DNA of 15,242 nucleotides. It comes from Desulfobacula sp. GTDB taxonomy: Bacteria; Desulfobacterota; Desulfobacteria; Desulfobacterales; Desulfobacteraceae. The stretch is from contig JAGLNZ010000111.1 of assembly GCA_023139225.1 (NCBI GenBank), positions 1-15,242 of the forward strand, read 5' to 3'. Below, in pieces: positions 1 through 7,352 of this stretch (positions are counted from its first letter, which is position 1; each line of letters begins with the position of its first letter). Below the pieces are notes generated by a model that was given only the letters and a program-made list of their open reading frames with translations, was not told where the DNA came from and did no database searches. A program made the translations under genes and the position numbers.

Positions 1-1
1 A

Positions 2-853
2 CAATGGTCTAGTGACTATGACATCGTCGAAAAGGCCATCAAATATCTTGAAGCAAATCAGGGACGTCAGCCTTCGCTTGCCAGTATTGCATCTTCTGTC
101 AACCTCAGTGAATTTTATTTTCAGAAATTATTTTCAAGATGGGTGGGAATAAGCCCGAAACGCTTTCTGCAATTTTTAACAAAAGAGTATGCAAAAAAAT
201 TGTTGAATGAATCAAAAAGCCTCCTGGATGTGACCTATGATGCAGGGCTGTCCAGTCCCGGGCGGCTGCATGATTTATTTATCCATTGCGAGGCTGTCAC
301 GCCGGGTGAATATAAATCAAAAGGTTTGGGAGTTGAAATCAGTTATGGATTTTCTTATTCACCATTTGGCACTTGCATGATTGCCCATACCCACAGAGGG
401 ATCTGCGCCTTAAAATTTGTCAGGGACAAAACCCAAAAAGAGATAGCTGTCTGGCTTCAGCAACAATGGCCCAAGGCAACCCTTAAAATTGAAAGCCAAG
501 CCATTCAATCTGTAGCCCAATCAGTGTTTCCCTTTAAAAACCAACCGATCCAGGCACCACTCCATCTCTATATCAAAGGTACCAACTTTCAGATAAAGGT
601 ATGGGAAGCATTAACCAAAATTCCGTTTGGAAAAACTGTGACCTATCAGGATGTTGCAAGTCACATCGGCCAACCCGGCGCAAACCGGGCTGTGGGGACT
701 GCTATTGGGAAAAATCCGATTCCGTTTCTCATCCCCTGCCACAGGGTGATTCGAAAAATGGGGGAGTTTGGCAATTATGGCGAGGGCAGGGCAAGGAAAA
801 AAGCATTAATAGGCTGGGAAGCAGCCAAAAGAAACATCGGCAAGATGGGGTGA
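2..853 (+). CDS. AraC-type HTH / methylated-DNA-[protein]-cysteine S-methyltransferase fusion (Ada-like, 5' end outside window)
   Basis: The frame is open to the left edge (283 residues visible), so the start lies just outside the window; an internal GTG at 143 would cut off half of the HTH. Visible residues about 8-105 form an AraC-family HTH, including a WVGISPKRF stretch typical of the Ada-like subgroup. Residues about 115-280 form the O6-alkylguanine-DNA alkyltransferase domain with the methyl-acceptor motif IPCHRV (Cys at visible residue 246) and the downstream GEFGNYGEG segment. The enzyme transfers an alkyl group from O6-alkylguanine (or O4-alkylthymine) in DNA to its own cysteine. The N-terminal zinc/Cys domain by which E. 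coli Ada senses methylphosphotriesters appears absent: the HTH begins within about 10 residues of the edge. How the HTH part is switched is therefore unclear. The stop lies 3 nt before the decarboxylase gene, so the two are probably co-transcribed. Confidence 0.93.
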   Translation, partial: QWSSDYDIVEKAIKYLEANQGRQPSLASIASSVNLSEFYFQKLFSRWVGISPKRFLQFLTKEYAKKLLNESKSLLDVTYDAGLSSPGRLHDLFIHCEAVTPGEYKSKGLGVEISYGFSYSPFGTCMIAHTHRGICALKFVRDKTQKEIAVWLQQQWPKATLKIESQAIQSVAQSVFPFKNQPIQAPLHLYIKGTNFQIKVWEALTKIPFGKTVTYQDVASHIGQPGANRAVGTAIGKNPIPFLIPCHRVIRKMGEFGNYGEGRARKKALIGWEAAKRNIGKMG

Positions 854-856
854 TAT

Positions 857-2284
857 ATGAGTTTTTATAAGGATGGGAAAAAAGTATTATCTAACCTTGA
901 CAGCTATTACAAACAGAGTATTAACAAAGAAAAAAAGGTCATAAAACAACTGACCATCAGCGAGCTTAATGAAAAGCTCAGCCTTGCCGCCCACCTTAAA
1001 AACGGGGATTTATCCGATGAGAGGCTTGATTCTTTCATAAAAAAGTATCTTGACAATACCACAAGGCTGCACCATCCGGGATATTTTGCCCATCAGGTCG
1101 GCATACCCCATCCAACAGGGGCTCTTGGGTCATTAGTTGACGGATTCACCAACAATGCCATGGCGATCTACGAAATGGGTCCGGCTGCTGCAGCCATTGA
1201 ATTTTTCATGGTCAATTACCTGTTGGGAAAAATCGGTTGGAAACCCATGCCCACGGATATTGAAAAAAGACTGACCTTTTTTCATGGCGGGGGCGTGTTA
1301 ACCCATGGGGGTTCCCTTGCTAATATGACTGCACTTTTAACCGCCAGAAATTGCCTGGACAGCTCTATCAGGGAAGAAGGGAATCCATCTGATCTTGTTA
1401 TCCTTGCCCCTGAAACATCTCATTATTCAATCGCCAAGGCAGCAGGGATTATCGGGATTGGTGAAAACAATGTAATTCGCCTTGAAACAGATCCCCATGG
1501 GCGAGTGATGGTTTCAAAATTAAACAACGCTCTTCAAAAGGCCGTCGACAAAGGTAAACGGATTGTCGCCCTTGTGGCCAATGCCTGCTCCACAGGCACG
1601 GGACTTTATGATCCTATTGATGAAATTGCTGACTTTTGCAGTGAGAATGGGATATGGTTTCATGTTGACGGTGCCCATGGGGGAAGCGCACTTTTTTCAA
1701 ATAAACACAAAACATATCTTCATGGCATCCATAGAGCCGACTCCATGATCATTGATGCGCACAAGATGTTAAGAACCCCTACTGTTTGCGCTGCTTTGCT
1801 GGTAAAAGATGCTGCTGCCCTGGACCATACATTTGAACATAAGGCAAGCTACTTATTTCATGAAAAAAAACAACCCGGGTTTGATTTTATCGGGCAGGTA
1901 ATTGAATGCACTAAAGCAGGGCTTGGTTTAAGGTTTTATATGACCCTTGCAGCCATTGGTGAAAAAAAAATAGAACGCTATATCGATAATGCATATGCTC
2001 TTACACAGCAGGCTTTTGAGCATATTAACGCCCAGCCTGATTTTGAAGTGCCCTGTAAGCCTGAAAGTAATATTCTGTGTTTCAGGTTTGATGCAGGCGA
2101 TGATGTCCAGATCATGTTGAGGGATCATTTAATTGAAGAGGGCAGCTTTTATATTTCCTGCACCGAGTTAAATGCCAGGCGATATCTTAGAATTGTTATT
2201 ATTAATCCTGAATCCAAGTTAAACGATATTAAGAATTTAGTAACGTCAATCCGGCAGGCATTTGCAACGCATTTTTCTAAATAA
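857..2284 (+). CDS. Group II pyridoxal-phosphate-dependent decarboxylase (amino acid decarboxylase family)
   Basis: A 475-residue protein of the glutamate / aromatic-amino-acid / 2,4-diaminobutyrate decarboxylase family (fold type I). PLP-site residues are visible in order: a THGGSLANMTAL phosphate-binding stretch, His189 in SHYS (ring stacking), Asp271 in HVDGAHGG (pyridine nitrogen) and Lys303 in DAHKML (Schiff base). Full length for the family, with an N-terminal HHPGYFAHQ region that matches the substrate-side segment of these enzymes. The reaction is expected to be CO2 release from an L-amino acid to give an amine; the sequence alone does not identify the substrate (Glu, diaminobutyrate or an aromatic acid). 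The ATG is preceded by a short G-run at 847-850 and starts 3 nt after the stop of the alkyltransferase gene, which suggests translational coupling. No amino-acid/amine antiporter lies beside it, so an acid-resistance role is not indicated by context. Confidence 0.9.
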   Translation: MSFYKDGKKVLSNLDSYYKQSINKEKKVIKQLTISELNEKLSLAAHLKNGDLSDERLDSFIKKYLDNTTRLHHPGYFAHQVGIPHPTGALGSLVDGFTNNAMAIYEMGPAAAAIEFFMVNYLLGKIGWKPMPTDIEKRLTFFHGGGVLTHGGSLANMTALLTARNCLDSSIREEGNPSDLVILAPETSHYSIAKAAGIIGIGENNVIRLETDPHGRVMVSKLNNALQKAVDKGKRIVALVANACSTGTGLYDPIDEIADFCSENGIWFHVDGAHGGSALFSNKHKTYLHGIHRADSMIIDAHKMLRTPTVCAALLVKDAAALDHTFEHKASYLFHEKKQPGFDFIGQVIECTKAGLGLRFYMTLAAIGEKKIERYIDNAYALTQQAFEHINAQPDFEVPCKPESNILCFRFDAGDDVQIMLRDHLIEEGSFYISCTELNARRYLRIVIINPESKLNDIKNLVTSIRQAFATHFSK

Positions 2285-2287
2285 TTT

Positions 2288-2316
2288 TTGACTAGTCATA
2301 TGTCTTAATGTATACT
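2288..2316 (+). promoter_or_regulatory. Sigma70-like promoter for the SPFH-protease pair
   Basis: TTGACT (2288-2293) and TATACT (2311-2316) are separated by exactly 17 bp; each hexamer matches consensus at five of six positions. Transcription would start near 2323, leaving a leader of about 115 nt before the ATG at 2439. The -35 lies inside a perfect 10-bp palindrome, TGACTAGTCA (2289-2298), a possible operator. Prediction from sequence only. Confidence 0.6.
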
Positions 2317-2427
2317 TGCCTCATAGATTGAACTTTATATTTTTTCAGTTGAACACAAATTCGGCAATAATTTTCACAATTTAAAGTAAAAAAACTTTTT
2401 ATACAACACCTGACGTTTATCAAAAGA

Positions 2428-2432
2428 AAGGA
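2428..2432 (+). promoter_or_regulatory. Ribosome binding site of the SPFH gene
   Basis: AAGGA lies 6 nt upstream of the ATG at 2439 and supports that start codon. Confidence 0.75.
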
Positions 2433-2438
2433 TCAGCC

Positions 2439-3428
2439 ATGACGGATCAGTCCTCACAGGTATTTCTTCAGCGGGCAAGGGTGATGAATTTAATCAGAAG
2501 AACGGTGTTTATCTGTTTTATTATCGCTCTTTTTTACTCTTTGGCTGCAATTGTCTATTCAACCAAGGTCATTTATAAGGTCAAACTCAACTATGCAGTT
2601 ATACTAGAGCAGTTTGGCGGGCAACGGCAGGCGGTAACAGATATTGGCTGGCATTTCAGGCTTCCCTTTTTTACAAAGCTTGAAACAGAAGTCCCTTTAA
2701 TGAATCAGAATTTATATCTTGGCGGAAGTTCCGCCCCAATAAAAATTATTTCCCAGGAAAATGTCGCCCTTTGGACGTCTGCTTTGATGACATTTAAAAT
2801 AAAAGATCTAAGAGTTTGGGGGATTGAGAACCTTTCTCCTGAAATCCTTCTCCAGGGTGACTTTGACGGTATTGCCAAAGATAACCTGCAAGCCCAGGAA
2901 GTTAATAAACTGATCAGTGAAAGAGAAAAAATAAAAGAAAAAATTTACCAGGCATTGAAAAATCGCCCCATCAACAAAAACGGGCCGACCATTGAAGGCA
3001 AATACGGTATTGAGGTGGTCAGTTTCGTACTCAATGAAACCCGGTTCGGCGATAAACTGGTTGAAGCAACAGAGGAAAAAAAGCGACGCCAGCTTATTGC
3101 GGAAGCAGATAACTATGCAGCAGACCAGGAAGCCGACAGGATCAAAAAACTTTATAAAGCCTATCTTGATGGCATTCAAGCCCTTCACCTTGCCTTGGGC
3201 GGGTCTGATAAACAAAGTGTAAACCCGGCATTATTTGAATTTTTATCCCAGCAAAAATGGGCCACGGCCTATGAAAAGAACCAATCGGAACAAAAAACCT
3301 TTGTCCTTCATGGAGCGGGACAACCGCCTTCTCTAACGCTGCCTTCCCTGTTTCGAAAAAGAACGAACACCCCCTTGAAAAACAATAAGGACAAGGCTTC
3401 ATCACAGGCTGTTTTGAAAACACCTTAA
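2439..3428 (+). CDS. SPFH (band 7 / prohibitin-HflC type) single-pass membrane protein
   Basis: A 329-residue protein. A single membrane segment (about residues 22-40, preceded by RR) is followed directly by an SPFH domain. The domain opens with a VILEQFGG stretch and an IGWHFRLPF segment, typical of HflK/HflC/prohibitin relatives. Residues about 200-250 are charged and helical, with EEKKRRQLIAEA and an NYAADQEADRIKK segment, like the coiled coil that zips SPFH subunits into rings. The last 50 or so residues are polar, Pro/Ser/Lys-rich and probably disordered. SPFH proteins oligomerise at the membrane and often enclose or regulate AAA+ proteases, as HflK/HflC do with FtsH. The gene directly downstream (36 nt to its ATG) encodes an AAA+ Lon-like protease, so a scaffold or adaptor role for that enzyme is the natural inference. 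It is not FloA, which is encoded separately at 7353-8333. Confidence 0.88.
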   Translation: MTDQSSQVFLQRARVMNLIRRTVFICFIIALFYSLAAIVYSTKVIYKVKLNYAVILEQFGGQRQAVTDIGWHFRLPFFTKLETEVPLMNQNLYLGGSSAPIKIISQENVALWTSALMTFKIKDLRVWGIENLSPEILLQGDFDGIAKDNLQAQEVNKLISEREKIKEKIYQALKNRPINKNGPTIEGKYGIEVVSFVLNETRFGDKLVEATEEKKRRQLIAEADNYAADQEADRIKKLYKAYLDGIQALHLALGGSDKQSVNPALFEFLSQQKWATAYEKNQSEQKTFVLHGAGQPPSLTLPSLFRKRTNTPLKNNKDKASSQAVLKTP

Positions 3429-3453
3429 CTGCAAGCTGATTTCATCTTGCCCC

Positions 3454-3458
3454 GGGAG
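3454..3458 (+). promoter_or_regulatory. Ribosome binding site that fixes the start of the AAA+/Lon gene
   Basis: GGGAG sits 6 nt before the ATG at 3465. An in-frame TTG at 3447 would extend the protein by six residues but lies upstream of this site and has no ribosome binding site of its own, so ATG 3465 is preferred. Confidence 0.7.
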
Positions 3459-3464
3459 TTGGGT

Positions 3465-6400
3465 ATGGCAAAAAGAACCACAAAAGAAAAAACATTTATC
3501 AGGCTTCCTGAAGAATCCATAAAAAAGACAGAGGCTCTTGTGAAGACATGGAGTTATGACACCAAAGCCTTTGTCAGATCCCGCCTGAACCAGTACAAAC
3601 AGCCGCATCCCGTAATTTCATTCCTGAAAGAATCCTTTTTTCTTCTCTTTTTTATGAGAAGAAAAAAAAGAAAAATGAATGTATTAAACAACCCTGAAAT
3701 CCTCAGGGACTGGAAAAAACGATTCTTATACTCAGGTGAAACCAATCCCGGGGCCTCTTGGAATGCCATTATTGAAAAAGAATTGACAAAACCCGAATAT
3801 CACTACCTGATCGCCGTACTGGACAAGGAACTGACCGACCTGCATGTTCCCATTGAACTTGAAGAAACTTTTGAAAAAATATACCGGGCCCATATCAGGA
3901 AAGAACATATTGAGGACCCTGATGTTCCCAAAGCACCGATTGTCCTTATAGAAGGCACTTCGGGCAGTGGCAAGAGCGCTACAGTCAGGGAAATTCTGGA
4001 AAAGGTGGTGTTCAGGAATGAAATCATCCCCATGGTTGACTGGAAAAAGAAAAAAGAAAAAATCCTTGCCAGGCACAGTCTTTTTACAAATCTGGAAGAG
4101 GTTGACCCCGAGTTTGCCATGAAGATTGCAAGAAAAAGAAAACAGGCATTTTACAACCGTCTTGCCCAAATTCCGATTTTAAGACGCATATTTAAAAAAC
4201 GAATCATGAAAAACCTGACTTATTTTGAAGAAAGGGGGATCACAGTTGATTCCTCTATTATTACACCCAATGATTATCAGACTGCTTTAGCGGGGGAACC
4301 GGGCAACTATTTCAAACGTGCCATGGGCCACCCCAAAGTAACGTCCATCCGCCACATTGAAGAAGCCCATTCCGCCTTTGGAAAATCAGAGGCCAGCTAT
4401 GGCAGCGGGGGGGCGGAAAAACAGCAGAGAACCCTGATTGATACCTCCAATATCGTTCTGGATGAAATAATTGACGGAAGAAGGGATTGCTTTATCATTG
4501 CCACAACTGACCAAACCCATCGATTTGATTCAGCCATTTACCGAAGATTTGTGGAAAAAGGGTGTATCATTGATATATCCAAGTTTTGGATGAATGCAGA
4601 TAACCTTAAAAAAATCATATTCCTTGAGATTAAACGCCACCAGATCCCCACAAAATATCATCAGGATTCCAAAAGCCTTGATGATGCCGCAAAAAGAATA
4701 TACACCATTTTTAAAGAAAGAAGCCTTAAAATCAGCCCTGCCTATGTCAGAAAACTCATTGAATCCATTATTAACATCCGGGGAGATTTCATCCTTGCTT
4801 TCCTGGATAACAGCATTCTGATCAGGAGTGCTTTTCAACTGGTGGCCAAAAATGTATACGGTGAATTATACAACAAAGTTGTTGACCGCATGGATCGAAA
4901 CGTTCAATGGGATGAGTATGTTGGGGATATAAAAGATAAATTTTCAGAAATGGCCAATAATTGTTTCAGCTACGGTATCAGCGAGGATAAGGGGGTTGTT
5001 CTGACAGGGCCTCCCGGCAGTGGAAAGACTTTTCTTGCCAGAACCTGGCTTTCCGCCAACCTCAAGGTTCATGATATTGCCACAAGTCCTTCTACACTTC
5101 AGGACCCGTCAAGCCCGGTTCACGGGGCAGTCTCCAATCTTGAAAAAGTCTATGATATTGCAAAAATGATCGCCCCCACTATCATCTTCTTTGATGAAGG
5201 CGATGCGCTGGCACCCAGAAGAAGTGCTACAGGCGGCCAGCCATCAGATGCATTGACCAATAAATTTTTAAATATTATTGATGGGGAGATCCCCTTAAAT
5301 AAGGTCTTTACGGTGCTGACCACCAACCGCCTGGACATTTTAGATCCAGCCCTGATCCGTTCAAAACGGCTGAAAACACTTGAAATATCAGGTCATATGA
5401 GGCAAAAAGATATCTTTGATATTATAAAAAAACAATTTGAAGACGTCCCCCATAAACGCCACTTTGAAATTGAAAAGATCATTGAGACTGCCCAGGGAAT
5501 CTGTAACACACCGGCTGATTACACCTCGTTCACAGAAAAGGCCATTGCGCTTTGCAGCACTGAATTTAAAGTGTTGCTAAAACTTCGGCAGCTTAAAGAA
5601 TCCACCTACCAGGAAAAATGTGATTTTATCAAGCTTAACTTTAAAACCATTATTGGCATGCTTGATGCGGTCAAAGCCCCGCCTTTGATCAAATCAAAAA
5701 TCAAAAATGATTTAAAAAATTTTGTAAAGCATTATGATCAGATCCTTGCCAATGTGGATCACATCACCTTGGAAAAAGACTATCCGCTTGTAGAAGCCCA
5801 TCTTGAATCTGCCCGAAGGGAAATATCTAAAAGTCCTGTAAGAAAAGGGTCCATCCAGCTCAATGAATTTTTAGAAACGGAATTAAGCAAAGAACCCCAG
5901 GTAGGGTTTATCATTGGTGTGGGTGCCAATGATCTCACGGGAATGCTGCTGCCCATTGCCACCAGCCTGACCGGGAGAGTGGAAGGATCTCCCATTATTG
6001 TTACCGGTGCCGTATCCTCTTCTTCAGCAAATACGGCCGAGCTTGACATGGCCGTTCAAATGACAAAACAGTCTGCCCAGGAAGCATTAACCATGGTAAA
6101 AAACTATATCCAGGAACTAAGCCCCGATTATAGTATCCCCTGGATTTTTGGTGATTTTTTACAGCGATATTCCCTTCATCATCAATTGCTTTCCGCGTCA
6201 TATAATGTGGGCGGGCCGTCAGCCGGTTATGCTCTTGCCTTGAATACACTGTCCGCACTTTTAAGGATTCCCTTGTGCATTGATTTTGGTATCACAGGCG
6301 CTCCCTGGACCAAAGGTGTCAGAAAAGATGAAGTCGGCGGTTCCGTCATTATCGGCGGCCACAGAAAAAAGACTGAAAAAGTTCTTTTATATCTTAGAAG

Positions 6401-6779
6401 AATGTATATGCCCTTACAGAATTATAAAGACCTTGAGCCTGAATTTTTAATGGGTTACTGGCAGCGCAAAAAAGATATTATTGCCGTTACCCATTTTGCA
6501 GATTTAATGCCCGAAGTCCTGTTCCTGGATGAAGACCATAATCAACAGCGCGAAGATCTAATCGAGATGCGGATAAAATTGAAAAGTGAGAAATACTATG
6601 CCGCTGAAAGGACGCCGAATCTTAAAGAAAATATTATCCAAACAAAAAAGGAAATGAGGAAACGAGCAGAAAATGAAATAGTAAAACGGGTGGATGCCAT
6701 TCGCAAATATCTTACAGATCCTGACAGGGAAAACTACATTTCCCATGACCAGATATTTAACAAATATATAATGAAATAA
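3465..6779 (+). CDS. Double AAA+ ATPase with C-terminal Lon (S16) protease domain
   Basis: 1104 residues from ATG 3465. Residues 1-75 are basic, with a short hydrophobic patch (SFFLLFFM, about 57-64) ahead of an Arg/Lys cluster. AAA+ module 1 has Walker A GTSGSGKS (164-171, Lys170), a long insertion, a Walker-B-like RHIEEAH (Glu299-Glu300, so Glu replaces the usual Asp) and a sensor-like IIATTDQ followed by an RRF. Module 2 is canonical: GPPGSGKT (515-522), IIFFDEGDA (Asp577-Glu578), sensor-1 TTN (Asn621) and ALIRSKR. A helical linker leads to a Lon proteolytic domain (about 810-985) with catalytic Ser919 in GGPSAG and Lys969 in GGHRKK. A charged helical tail of about 100 residues follows. 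Expected role: ATP-driven unfolding and degradation of proteins by the Ser-Lys dyad. It lacks the LonA N-domain, has an extra ATPase module and follows an SPFH gene, so it is neither standard LonA nor LonB. Substrates unknown. Confidence 0.9.
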   Translation: MAKRTTKEKTFIRLPEESIKKTEALVKTWSYDTKAFVRSRLNQYKQPHPVISFLKESFFLLFFMRRKKRKMNVLNNPEILRDWKKRFLYSGETNPGASWNAIIEKELTKPEYHYLIAVLDKELTDLHVPIELEETFEKIYRAHIRKEHIEDPDVPKAPIVLIEGTSGSGKSATVREILEKVVFRNEIIPMVDWKKKKEKILARHSLFTNLEEVDPEFAMKIARKRKQAFYNRLAQIPILRRIFKKRIMKNLTYFEERGITVDSSIITPNDYQTALAGEPGNYFKRAMGHPKVTSIRHIEEAHSAFGKSEASYGSGGAEKQQRTLIDTSNIVLDEIIDGRRDCFIIATTDQTHRFDSAIYRRFVEKGCIIDISKFWMNADNLKKIIFLEIKRHQIPTKYHQDSKSLDDAAKRIYTIFKERSLKISPAYVRKLIESIINIRGDFILAFLDNSILIRSAFQLVAKNVYGELYNKVVDRMDRNVQWDEYVGDIKDKFSEMANNCFSYGISEDKGVVLTGPPGSGKTFLARTWLSANLKVHDIATSPSTLQDPSSPVHGAVSNLEKVYDIAKMIAPTIIFFDEGDALAPRRSATGGQPSDALTNKFLNIIDGEIPLNKVFTVLTTNRLDILDPALIRSKRLKTLEISGHMRQKDIFDIIKKQFEDVPHKRHFEIEKIIETAQGICNTPADYTSFTEKAIALCSTEFKVLLKLRQLKESTYQEKCDFIKLNFKTIIGMLDAVKAPPLIKSKIKNDLKNFVKHYDQILANVDHITLEKDYPLVEAHLESARREISKSPVRKGSIQLNEFLETELSKEPQVGFIIGVGANDLTGMLLPIATSLTGRVEGSPIIVTGAVSSSSANTAELDMAVQMTKQSAQEALTMVKNYIQELSPDYSIPWIFGDFLQRYSLHHQLLSASYNVGGPSAGYALALNTLSALLRIPLCIDFGITGAPWTKGVRKDEVGGSVIIGGHRKKTEKVLLYLRRMYMPLQNYKDLEPEFLMGYWQRKKDIIAVTHFADLMPEVLFLDEDHNQQREDLIEMRIKLKSEKYYAAERTPNLKENIIQTKKEMRKRAENEIVKRVDAIRKYLTDPDRENYISHDQIFNKYIMK

Positions 6780-6795
6780 GAGCTAAAAAACTTTC

Positions 6796-7287
6796 CTATT
6801 TCTCCCTCAATGCCAGTGGTTTGGACAAAATTTCAGACCAGATAACGGCATTTTGCAAGGGATTGGATTTAAAACAATACTTTTCCCGCAAAGGATACAA
6901 AGGCTCTTTAATGCAAGGTTCGGGCTCGTGTCTGCGGGTTTGAAGTCTTGTTATCACGGGCTGTTTAAACACTTCAGGCTCGGGCTCACTGAAATCAGCA
7001 TCTTCATCGACCCTTTCGTAACTTGGAGGCAGTTCTTCATCTTCTTCAAGCGTTTCCCAAATAGTCTCCGGCTCCGTGGTTTCCTTTTTCTGCTGTTTGG
7101 CCTGTTCTTCAAGGTCCTGGACAAATTGACGGATCTGCTCACCAATTCGGTCAAATATGGATAGTTTCTTTTTAGTCTTTTTCGGTGTTACAGTCTTTTT
7201 CTTTCTGGCCATAACCTGCTTAAAAATTGACGGCAGGACAAAAAAGGCAATAATGAAAAGAAAGGGTACGATTGAATCAAAATCCAT
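6796..7287 (-). CDS. Uncharacterised single-TM protein at the end of the nfeD-floA operon
   Basis: A 163-residue protein I do not recognise. It has one N-terminal membrane segment (about residues 5-22), then a strongly basic stretch (RKKK, then KKTKKK), which predicts a cytoplasmic C-terminus. Residues about 43-70 look helical and Gln/Glu/Lys-rich and could form a short coiled coil. They are followed by an acidic Glu/Asp/Pro-rich linker (about 70-110) and a C-terminal segment with two Cys. The ATG at 7285-7287 has AAGGA (7296-7300) 8 nt upstream. It lies 65 nt after floA, across a hairpin, and is the last gene of the operon. A partner or modulator of the FloA/NfeD assembly is inferred from position only. 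Its 3' end is 16 bp from the 3' end of the convergent Lon-like gene. Confidence 0.75.
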   Translation of the reverse strand: MDFDSIVPFLFIIAFFVLPSIFKQVMARKKKTVTPKKTKKKLSIFDRIGEQIRQFVQDLEEQAKQQKKETTEPETIWETLEEDEELPPSYERVDEDADFSEPEPEVFKQPVITRLQTRRHEPEPCIKEPLYPLREKYCFKSNPLQNAVIWSEILSKPLALREK

Positions 7288-7308
7288 GGCTCTTTTCCTT
7301 TATCGGTC

Positions 7309-7344
7309 ACCGGTCCCTGCCCCTGAAAAGGAGAAGGGACCGGT
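7309..7344 (-). promoter_or_regulatory. Intercistronic hairpin between floA and the last operon gene
   Basis: ACCGGTCCC (7309-7317) and GGGACCGGT (7336-7344) are perfect 9-bp inverted arms around an 18-nt loop, within which CCCCT and AGGAG can pair further. No T-run follows on either strand, so it is not a standard intrinsic terminator. It sits between the floA stop and the ribosome binding site of the next gene, where it could protect the upstream message or lower expression of the downstream gene. Confidence 0.6.
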
Positions 7345-7352
7345 TTGTGTAG

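Noticed and set aside
143..145. GTG as the start of the alkyltransferase gene
   Set aside because: The frame stays open to position 2 and the upstream residues complete the AraC-type HTH, so the gene is truncated by the window edge rather than starting here.
2383..2398. AAAGT/ACTTT stem followed by T residues, terminator-like
   Set aside because: Only five mostly A-T pairs around an A-run; too weak for an intrinsic terminator, and it lies inside the SPFH leader.
3447..3449. TTG start for the AAA+/Lon gene
   Set aside because: The Shine-Dalgarno GGGAG at 3454-3458 lies downstream of it and is well spaced for ATG 3465.
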